From Davidsoniella eucalypti (taxonomy: Eukaryota; Ascomycota; Sordariomycetes; Microascales; Ceratocystidaceae): a stretch of DNA of 12,223 nt. The notes beneath the pieces were generated by a model. That model searched no databases, was not told the DNA's origin, and saw nothing but the letters and a program-made list of their open reading frames with translations. Every line of letters starts with the position of its first letter. Position 1 is the stretch's first letter. Positions 6,046 to 12,223 of the stretch are shown here, piece after piece. The stretch is from NCBI GenBank assembly GCA_004009845.1, contig RMBW01000332.1, forward strand, positions 1 through 12,223, read 5' to 3'. The position numbers and the translations under genes were made by a program.

Positions 6046-6330
6046 TGTCCAAGCATCCGCTTGCCCCTTTTGTCCGAGCATCTGCTCGCTGTATTTACTT
6101 CTGTCCAAGCCGTCTGCTTGCCCTCTATTCTGTCCAAGCCGTCCGCTTGCCCTCTCTTCTGTCCAAGCCGTCTGCTTGCCCTCTATTCTGTCCAAGCCGT
6201 CCGCTTGCCCCCTCTTTGTCCAAACACCGTCTCTGTTTGCCCCTATCCTGTCCAGACTCTGCCTAAACAGTCTGCCCCTTGTCCAAGCCTTCCTCCTACA
6301 AGGCTTGCCCCTACCAGTCCGCTTGTTACC
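6046..6330 (+). repeat. Tandem array of nine covarying hairpins in the gag leader
   Basis: Units of 25-32 bases share the plan TGTC, stem, short loop, stem, C-rich spacer. Left stem arms start at 6050, 6075, 6106, 6135, 6164, 6193, 6221, 6253 and 6284. Five are CAAGC/GCTTG, the second is CGAGC/GCTCG, the seventh CAAACA/TGTTTG, the eighth CAGACT/AGTCTG and the ninth CAAGCCTT/AAGGCTTG. A degenerate tenth half-unit (CGCTTG) ends near 6325. From the presumed transcript start to gag there is no AUG in about 396 bases. Candidate roles are RNA packaging, dimerisation, or control of translation; none can be decided here. Confidence 0.75.
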
Positions 6331-6350
6331 CCTTGCGCTCCTAAGTCACT

Positions 6351-8144
6351 ATGTCTGACTTCACCTTCCTGGCTCTGGTCATCCTGGCCTCCCTGAACTG
6401 CGCCGCCCTCGTTGGTTACTATGAAGCCTTCTGTATTGTTAAGCAGAAACTAGCCCTGGCTCGTGTCCACCTCCTAGACCCCAGCCAGGAGCCCCCTGAG
6501 GGTTACACGCTGTCGGCCGTAGGCCTACCTGAGGATCGACCCTGGAGTAGACCCGGCTGGTGTTACCTTGCCCTCTTTAAACGCAAGGAACGCGCGCGCC
6601 TCGCTGCCACCCTAGGATTCTGCCCTGCCTCCCGTGATATCCTCAGTCACAGTCAGCACTTCCACAGCCACCTAGGCCACCTCTCTTTCACCAGCGGTTT
6701 CGTCGGCCACGTCCACATCGGCCAAGCTCGTACGCGTCAGGAACGCGTTGCTCGAACCTCGCTCCGTCCTTCCCTCCTCAAGTCACCTTTCATGGGCCTG
6801 CCTCGCACCCCCACGCGAACCCGCTCTAAAGCCAAGGAGACCACGGAGCAGCTCATCTCTACCGAAACTACGCACGCACGCACATTAAGCAGAGTAACCA
6901 CCTCACGCAACCCGCTGCCCGCAGATGATGACGACGCCAGTGATAACCCTTCGGACACTTCTGACTTAGCCCGCCTCGCTGAGAGTATGAGACCACGCGA
7001 CACGTACCCTGAATCAGATCGTGGCCGCCAACCCTCTCGCGAAGCTGACCGTCTGGACTCTCTACAAGATGACATGGTAGAAATGAAGTCCATGATGAAC
7101 CGTCTTGGTCAAATGCTGTTTGCTAAGGAACAACGCGAACCCACGGCTCCCTCGCTACCACCTGCACCTGTTTCCCAGCCACTACCTGCCTCCTCCAACC
7201 AAGCCCTACCTCGCCAAGTCCAGCCACTGCTCAACGAATTTAGTGGCCTACACTCGGACTACGAGATTTGGAGAAGGCTAGCTACGAACAAAATGATGAT
7301 CGATGGTGCCGCTTTGGGCAACGACATCTCGCGGGCGGTATACCTTTACAGCCGCTTAGGTGCAACCACACAGGCCAAGCTAAACGTTTTCTTCGACTCC
7401 ATTTGCCAACGTTCCAGACCCTACGACTTACTGCTGGAAAAACTCGACGATATGTTCCGGTCGCGCGAACGACTCACTAACGCTCGCATCGCCTTCTACA
7501 AGTCCGCTCAGGGAGATCGTGAAACCTTCAAGGCCTTCCACCTCCGATTCGAAACCCTAGCCATGGAAGCCGGCATTCACGACGACACCACGCTGATCGA
7601 CATCCTACGTTCTGCCATGCGTGACGATTTGGTTGAACGCACCGGATGGGCTTGGGAGTCCAACTCATACCACGCCATCATTGACAGCCTCTTGAAGCAC
7701 TTCGACCGCCCCACTGGTAAGCGCCGCATCGTTGAGTCCACCCCTAAGCCCGAGCACACCAAGTCGAGTAACTGGAGAGAGCGGCCTGACCAACAGACCC
7801 GTCGGGAGAACCGCCCTCAGCTTGCTGCCCGCTCAGACAGACCAAAACTGTCCGAGTCGGAACGACACCGGTTAATGCGCGAAAACGCATGCTTTATCTG
7901 TGGGCTCAAGGATCACATCGCACGCCGTTGCCCCCAGCGCTCTTCCCAGCCAGGCCCCTCCAACAATCAGCTGTCTATCAACGCCATACGCACTGTAATG
8001 CGTGAGGAAATCGCGAAGTATGACGAACGGGCCATGGATCGTGTGCTACCTCCCCCTGACAACACCACTACGACGGTAGCCAAGGTCGACTCTAAGGTAG
8101 CGGAGAACGGGTCGGAATACGACCTAATTGAACTGGATTTTTAG
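6351..8144 (+). CDS. gag: Gag polyprotein of the family-A element
   Basis: This intact 597-residue ORF starts at the first AUG of the presumed mRNA. Residues 4-22 are strongly hydrophobic (FTFLALVILASLNCAALVG), resembling a membrane anchor, which is unusual for a Gag. A conserved N-terminal block follows, shared with family-B Gag: GWCYLALFKR (69-78), ILSH..HFH.HL (97-108), GH (119-120). The middle is charged and probably disordered, with a short helix-prone stretch near 235-260. The Gag core occupies roughly 300-450 (YEIWRRL, EKLDDMFRSRER, DILRSAMR). A CCHC zinc knuckle, C-x2-C-x4-H-x4-C, lies at 514-527 (CFICGLKDHIARRC). Gag should assemble the particle and bind the element RNA. It ends in the recoding site that leads into Pol. 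Confidence 0.92.
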   Translation: MSDFTFLALVILASLNCAALVGYYEAFCIVKQKLALARVHLLDPSQEPPEGYTLSAVGLPEDRPWSRPGWCYLALFKRKERARLAATLGFCPASRDILSHSQHFHSHLGHLSFTSGFVGHVHIGQARTRQERVARTSLRPSLLKSPFMGLPRTPTRTRSKAKETTEQLISTETTHARTLSRVTTSRNPLPADDDDASDNPSDTSDLARLAESMRPRDTYPESDRGRQPSREADRLDSLQDDMVEMKSMMNRLGQMLFAKEQREPTAPSLPPAPVSQPLPASSNQALPRQVQPLLNEFSGLHSDYEIWRRLATNKMMIDGAALGNDISRAVYLYSRLGATTQAKLNVFFDSICQRSRPYDLLLEKLDDMFRSRERLTNARIAFYKSAQGDRETFKAFHLRFETLAMEAGIHDDTTLIDILRSAMRDDLVERTGWAWESNSYHAIIDSLLKHFDRPTGKRRIVESTPKPEHTKSSNWRERPDQQTRRENRPQLAARSDRPKLSESERHRLMRENACFICGLKDHIARRCPQRSSQPGPSNNQLSINAIRTVMREEIAKYDERAMDRVLPPPDNTTTTVAKVDSKVAENGSEYDLIELDF

Positions 8145-8172
8145 GTGGTCAGGACAAGTCGCGCCCTGACCA
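8138..8172 (+). promoter_or_regulatory. Gag-Pol recoding site: T TTT TAG plus 8-bp hairpin
   Basis: Gag stops at 8142-8144 within T TTT TAG (8138-8144). Pol is open in the -1 frame from 8132, so the frames overlap by only 13 bases, and the T run is the only slippery site there. TGGTCAGG (8146-8153) and CCTGACCA (8165-8172) form a perfect 8-bp stem with an 11-nt loop. The stem starts one base after the stop codon, closer than in classical -1 sites. Frameshifting of the P-site tRNA at a stop, or a stop-and-restart mechanism, are both possible. Confidence 0.65.
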
Positions 8173-8640
8173 GGAGGATACGAAGATAGGGGAAGAGATA
8201 GTTAGAACTCAGATGGGAGCTAAAGGTTTATACTTAGATTTGTCTATTAATGAACTTTCGACTAAAGCTCTCGTCGACAGTGGCTGCCTCTGCCTCGCCG
8301 TCGTCCCTCCGCGCCTACTCCCCTACGCTACCCAGACCCAGCCTATCGAGCCTCGCAAGGTCTCCCTCGCCTCCTCCCAGTCCGACCCCCCGGTCATCAC
8401 CCAGATAGCACAGTTTACGCTACATCTACCTGACCACCACGAGGACATTTGGGCCTACGTCGTCCCCGGCCAAACCGAAGACCTGATACTCGGTCAACGC
8501 TGGCTCATCAACCACGATGTACACCTGCACCCTCGTTCGGGACAGATTGAAGTTACTACAGCTGAGGAGTTAACACCTGAGGAATTCCACAAACTCTGCG
8601 ACAACGACGACACTGCTGTTTACCGCATCACACTAGAAGA
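8145..8640 (+). other. Pol domain: retropepsin-type aspartic protease
   Basis: The domain lies in the clean part of Pol. The active-site triad is DSG at 8276-8284 (ALVDSGC). The second hallmark, the hydrophobic-hydrophobic-Gly turn, is seen in LILGQRWL (about 8483-8506). One copy per Pol means it acts as a dimer. It would cut Gag and Pol into mature proteins inside the particle. The first AUG in this frame is at 8213, but translation most likely enters by recoding at 8138-8144. Confidence 0.82.
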
Positions 8641-8689
8641 TGTTAACAGAGCGTTGGAACAGAAAGAACTGGAAAGAACCCCTCCCAGA

Positions 8690-9650
8690 ATGGTTAAGAC
8701 CTGTTGCCTCTGCGTTCGAAGCCAAAGCCTCGAAGGACCTCCCGCCACACCGGCCTGGAGTAGACTTGAAAATCGAGCTGCTGGAAGGGAAGACATTACC
8801 TGTACAATCGTTGTATCCGCTGTCTCGCGCAGAACTATTGGTAATGCAGAAGACATTGACCGAACTGTTGTCTACAAGATGGATAAAGGACACAAAGTCT
8901 GAAGTGGGCTCTCCAGTGCTATTTGTAAAGAAACCTGGAGGTGGAATTTTTCTGCGTAGACTACCGCGCAGTCAACGCTATTTCCAAAAGGACTCATACC
9001 CCTTACCCCTTATCCACGACACCCTTCGGCAAATTTCGGAAGCCAAGTGGGTGTCCAAGGTCGATGTCATTGCTGCCTTCCATCGCATTCGTATCGCCCC
9101 TGGCTACGAGGAGTTAACCGCATTTCGGACTCCCCTAGGGGCCTTTGAATGGAACGTTATCCTTTCGGTTTGACTAATGCCCCTGCTGCGTTCCAGCGTT
9201 ACATCAATTCGGTCCTTCGGAAATGGCTAGGCATCAGCTGCAGCGCCTACATTGACGATGTGGACATCTACTCCAGTGGTACTGAGGAAGAGCACAGGAA
9301 GTTAGTGCTCGAAATTGTCCACGCGCTCGATCTCGCCGGCCTACAACTCGACCTCCGCAAGTGCCAGTTCCTAGCTAAGGAAATCAAGTTCCTCGGCTTC
9401 ATTGTTGGCCCAGGTATTGGCATCAAGGCAGACCCTGAGAAAACCCTTGCGATCCGCAACTGGAATTCTCCCACAACTTTGAAAGGTCTACGTGGATTCA
9501 TCGGCTTTGTCAACTTCTATCGAGACTTTGTACCTCGACTGTCTGAAATGATAGCGCCGATGGTAGGGTTAACCAAGAAGGATACCCCCTTTGTCTGGTC
9601 CGACGCATGTGCGCACGCTTTCGCCGAGGTTAAGAGAGCCTTCCTCACTC
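8690..9650 (+). other. Pol domain: reverse transcriptase
   Basis: The domain is recognised by SPVLFVKKPGGG (8910-8945), then FCVDYRAVN (8948-8978, in another frame). Further motifs are WVSKVDVIAAFHRIRI with the first catalytic Asp, PFGLTNAPAAFQ (9164-9198) and the catalytic YIDD (9248-9259). The thumb and connection follow (IKFLGFIVG, LRGFIGFVNFYRDF). All key residues are present; only frame continuity is lost, near 8685, 8945, 8985 and 9165. It copies the element RNA to DNA. Confidence 0.9.
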
Positions 9651-9654
9651 CCCC

Positions 9655-10068
9655 TGTTTTGACCCCCTTTGACCCGCTGAGAGAAACGGTATTAACGCGG
9701 ACTCTCCGGTTACGCCCTGGGAGCAGAATTGTCTCAACGAGGAGATGATGGCCTCATGCACCCATTGCCTTCTTTCTCGCAAACTACACCCCCCGAAGCC
9801 AACTACCCCATTCACGACAAGGAGATGTTGGCCATCTACTGGTCCATTCGCGAATGGCGCCATTTCCTCCTAGGGGTCGACTTTGTGGTGTGGACTGATC
9901 ACCGGAACTTGGAATACTTTTCAGACCAAGAGAACGTTGGCTGAGAGACAGCGCCGCTGGGGATATGAGCTTTCGGACTTTAGTTTCTGCCTACGCCACC
10001 GCCCAGGTACTGAGCAAGTTGTGCCAGACGCCCTGTCTAGAAGGGACCAGGATATGCCAGCCAACGAA
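9655..10068 (+). other. Pol domain: RNase H
   Basis: After LTPPVLTPFDP comes GYALGA near 9709, then PPEANYPIHDKEMLAI (the catalytic Glu region) and VWTDHRNLEYF (from 9889, catalytic Asp in TDH). It closes with RQRRWGYELSDFSF and the usual PDALSRR end (10024-10044). Four or five single-base breaks fall in this stretch. It degrades the RNA strand during reverse transcription and leaves the polypurine primer. Confidence 0.85.
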
Positions 10069-11515
10069 AGTGACGACAGGCTGGCTAGTCGCTTCCCAAC
10101 TCCTCGAGAAGAGTGAGTCAAGCAACGACCTGGTGGTAATCGGCGCAGTTTGGGCTCAGGAGCCTGACAAGGACGCGCCGACTGACGACAAGGCGACTAA
10201 GGAAGCTGTGACCTCCCCTTCGCGGACCCCGAGATGACTAGCCTATGGAACCAGGCTCTGACCCAATGCAACCGTTGGTGGTTAGCTCGTAAACTAGTAC
10301 GAGAAGGAGCTCGCTCATTCCCAGCCGACTGGGGTTTGCAATGGCAAATGAGCGAGTGCAAGCTAGACTCTGAAGGTAGACTACGCTGGCGTGATAGACT
10401 TTGGGTCCCTCACCACGAGCCCTTGAGGACCAAAATTATCCAGCAGATCACGATTCCACCTCGCAGGCCCCCGGCAGGCAATCACCCGTGACTTAGTGTC
10501 GCGCGAATATGCCTGGCCTGGTCTGACCAACGATGTCCGTCAGTTCGTATCGAATTGCTCGTCTTGCGGAAAAAAGCAAGATTTGGCGAGAGCAGAAGCG
10601 CGGCCTGCTGAAACCCCTACCAGTACCGTCCAGACCTTGGTCTGAATTGGCTATGGACTTTATCGGCCCGTTACCCCTTCTGCTGGTTGCACCTCCATTC
10701 TAGGGGTCACTGATCGTCTGTCTAAATCACAGATTCTGATTCCCATGAAGGCTATCACCGCACAAGCCACTGCTGAAGCCTGCTGATCCACGTTTTTCGC
10801 ACCACGTTTCCCCTTGCTATCGTTTCCGATAGAGGGCCTCAATTCGCGCAGTTATTTTGGGGCGAAGTATGCCGTCGCTTTGGGATCCAGCGTCGCCTGT
10901 CCACAGCGTTCCATCCTCAGACGGATGGCAGCCAAGAACGCAGTAATCAGGAGATTGAAACGTACCTTCGCAATTTCTGTTCCTTCGCTCAGGACGACTG
11001 GGCTTCCTTGCTACCTCAAGCACAACTCGCCTTGAACAACAGGATCTCTTCCGCTACGGGTCTCTCACCGTTCTTCATGACCCACGGGTTTAACGTCGAC
11101 ATTATCGAACCATCTGTACAAGGTCCCCCTGCCTCCGACAAGTCTCCTGTCTGTGGTGCCCAGGAATGGTTGTCCAAACTAAGCAACGCAACACAATTCG
11201 CGATCGTAGCTATGGCCGCCACCCAAGAGCACCAGGAAACTAGCGCTAACCGTCTCCGTCAACCATCTGAGAGCTTCAGAGTGGGAGACAAGGTCTACCT
11301 CAACACGAAGAACTTGACCACGGAGAGACCGTCCAAGAAGTTAGACTGGTTGGCCAGACTGTACACAGTCCTAGAGGTTACAGGCACTCACAACGTACGA
11401 TTGAACGTGCCCACAGGCATCCATCCTGTTTTCCACGTAAGCCTAATCCGCCGAGCTCCCAACAACCCCTTACCTCGCAGGAAGTACCTGATGATGAGCC
11501 GCGGCTATCACGGCT
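10069..11515 (+). other. Pol domain: linker, zinc finger, integrase core, GPY/F-like module
   Basis: A linker (DAPTDDKATK, then FADPEMTSLW) is shared with the fragment at 459-658. The zinc finger is seen as HDSTSQA and CSSCGK (10448-10572). The catalytic triad is the Asp of MDFIGP (10656-10658), the Asp of SDRGPQF (10828-10830) and the Glu in SQERSNQE (10936-10938); the last two are 35 residues apart. From 11008 a clean frame of 169 residues holds the core end and a GPY/F-like module (KKLDWLARLYTV, HPVFHVSLIRRA). It inserts the cDNA into chromatin. The sequence is close to the integrase at 4620-5495. Confidence 0.88.
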
Positions 11516-11539
11516 AGGGAAGCACTGGAAGACGACTCT

Positions 11540-11716
11540 GTGGAAACAGGCGAGTACAGAGTGGAAGCAATCGTCAAGCAACGTACCGCCATGGACACAC
11601 GCAAGCTTGGTCAAATGGAAAGGTACCAAGATGCTACTGGGAACCATTGGAACACGTGAAAGGACACTGCAGCATGGTTGGTCTTCACGGAGAAGACGAA
11701 AAAGAATTGGACGTGA
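11540..11716 (+). other. Pol domain: C-terminal chromodomain
   Basis: GEYRVEAIVKQRTA begins the domain. Then, in different frames, come LVKWKG, YQDAT and WEPLEHV, the typical chromodomain succession. A tail reading AWLVFTEKTKKNWT ends at TGA 11714-11716. At least three one-base shifts lie within 11590-11650. The aligned domain in the family-B integrase (EWRVESIL to WEP) is unbroken. It is expected to direct insertion toward marked chromatin, in keeping with the nested pile-up seen here. Confidence 0.8.
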
Positions 11717-12042
11717 CCCTCCAATCCTTTACTGCCTGGTTGCTACCAGAGGATGGCCCGAGAAGGACCATGGTACGAGTATGGACACACGCAGTCCACT
11801 GATGGTAGGCTAAAGCAGCAATATTGGCTGCACCACCTTGGTCACCTGCACACCAAGCGTCTGCAGGATAAGATTGCTGACCTATTTTGGATTATTTCTG
11901 TTTCTGGAGTTATTTCTGTTTTTGGATATCGAGTACCAAGGTACTATACGTTTTAAGTTTGTATACACCATGCTACAGGGGTGTTTTTTGTATGTTTAGA
12001 CGTAAAATTAGTGTAATTTTCTGCCGATGGGGGGGAGACTAT
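11717..12042 (+). other. 3' UTR and polypurine tract of the family-A element
   Basis: This is non-coding sequence after pol. The last 56 bases equal those before the LTR at 1275. The polypurine tract GGGGGGGAGA is at 12029-12038, four bases before the LTR. A short direct repeat (TTATTTCTGTTT, near 11890 and 11910) and a second copy of ATGGACACACGCA (11782 on, first in the chromodomain region at 11591) are present. A 67-residue frame at 11753-11956 has no recognised relation. Confidence 0.7.
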
Positions 12043-12220
12043 TGTAAGAGACTAAGCCTAGTAAGGTTAGCCAGGCATTCCTTGTCAGTACTAGAATCGG
12101 CTATAAGTAGGGACCTATTCCCGCCGATTATTAGTCTTAGTTTCTCTTTCTCCTTCATCGGTCTCAATCGAACTATTCTTTTACGACCAGTTTTATCGCA
12201 ACTCCTCGTATATCGTCTCA
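12043..12220 (+). repeat. 3' LTR of the family-A element
   Basis: This block is 178 bp and identical to the 5' LTR except for three missing single bases: a G in AAGGCC, an A in CCAAGG and a C in TTTTCATCG. It is followed by TTT at the window edge, matching the start of the TTTCA target duplication. Confidence 0.92.
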
Positions 12221-12223
12221 TTT

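Larger units (their letters stand above)
8132..11716 (+). pseudogene. pol: Pol polyprotein of the family-A element, broken by many frameshifts
   Basis: Across the three forward frames, one continuous polyprotein of about 1,200 residues can be followed from the recoding site to a TGA at 11714-11716. Its order is aspartic protease, reverse transcriptase, RNase H, zinc finger, integrase, GPY/F-like module and chromodomain. The frame is clean to about 8685. After that it changes near 8945, 8985, 9165, 9700, 9760-9775, 9925, 10090, 10215, 10450-10470, 10575, 10680, 10805, 11475 and several times in 11590-11650. Every shift examined is explained by one missing base, often in a homopolymer. As given it cannot make full Pol, but the pattern looks more like consensus error than decay. 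The domains are listed separately. Confidence 0.85.
5839..12220 (+). mobile_element. Family-A Ty3/gypsy chromovirus, near complete
   Basis: This 6.4-kb element has both LTRs, an LTR-adjacent primer site, a leader, gag, pol (protease, reverse transcriptase, RNase H, integrase, chromodomain), a 3' UTR and a polypurine tract, all in one orientation. The two LTRs show no substitution, only three single-base deletions in the 3' copy. It is inserted in the - strand LINE. The gene order, with integrase after RNase H, and the C-terminal chromodomain place it among the chromoviruses. The perfect 11-nt self-complementarity suggests a Tf1/sushi-type priming mechanism. Confidence 0.92.

Noticed and set aside
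6046..6330. CRISPR-like array: repeats with a period near 29 bases
   Set aside because: There are no unique spacers, the repeats are contiguous and diverged, and they lie in a eukaryotic retrotransposon leader.
5880..6396. Forward frames of 60-128 residues across the LTR and leader
   Set aside because: They are read-throughs of the repeat array in several frames and start upstream of the presumed transcript start or within the array.
11753..11956. Possible small accessory ORF after pol (67 residues)
   Set aside because: No recognisable motif; the region is prone to base deletions, so its frame is unreliable.
1..12223. Repeat-induced point mutation as the cause of the broken frames
   Set aside because: Long frames survive in families B and D, and the breaks in family A are single-base deletions, not C-to-T changes.
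9..12223. Host genes, tRNA or rRNA genes
   Set aside because: None recognised; all recognisable coding sequence is retrotransposon derived.

Overview
The window looks like repeat-rich, heterochromatin-type DNA from a filamentous fungus. No host gene is recognisable. Everything that can be identified is retrotransposon: Ty3/gypsy elements with chromodomain integrases (chromovirus type, with a Tf1/sushi-like self-priming signal) and a non-LTR (LINE) element with a C-terminal CCHC finger and a poly(A) tail. A fungal source is inferred from this element mix and from compact, intron-free coding; the species cannot be named from the sequence.

I use working names. Family A has ~180-bp LTRs (TGTAAGAGAC...GTCTCA), family B has 191-bp LTRs (TGAAAGGATC...GATCGTCACA), and family D is seen only as an integrase fragment. 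Layout: 1-284 is the end of a LINE ORF on the + strand, cut by an inverted LTR-A (285-458). 459-1274 is a mosaic of a Pol linker fragment, the U3 part of an LTR-B, a family-A-like Gag fragment and a family-A 3' end with polypurine tract. 1275-1454 is a + strand LTR-A. 1455-2221 is a family-D integrase broken inside its chromodomain by a family-B element (LTR 2222-2412, leader, gag 2595-4089). That gag is in turn broken by a second family-B element on the - strand (3' LTR 4090-4280, polypurine tract, 3' UTR, chromodomain integrase 4620-5495). A LINE on the - strand with a 14-nt poly(A) tail (5496-5838) sits in that integrase. A near-complete family-A element (5839-12220) sits in the LINE and carries LTR, self-priming site, hairpin-array leader, gag, recoding site, pol, polypurine tract and LTR. 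Insertion order is therefore D, B(+), B(-), LINE, A.

The family-A element is the main feature. Its two LTRs differ by three single-base deletions and no substitutions, so it inserted recently, with probable 5-bp target duplication TTTCA. Gag is an intact 597-residue ORF with an N-terminal hydrophobic segment, a conserved N-terminal block shared with family-B Gag, a Gag core and a CCHC knuckle. A -1 recoding site (T TTT TAG followed by an 8-bp hairpin) leads into Pol, in the order protease, reverse transcriptase, RNase H, integrase, chromodomain. Pol is interrupted by many single-base deletions, all downstream of about 8.69 kb.

The strongest unexplained structures are in the untranslated leader of family A. 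An 11-nt stretch in the LTR is perfectly complementary to the primer-binding position, as in Tf1-type self-priming. Downstream lies an array of nine hairpins whose stems change in a compensatory way from repeat to repeat. The family-B leader has a shorter, unrelated array with similar spacing. These arrays, and the membrane-segment-like N-termini of both Gags, are the best candidates for something not yet described.
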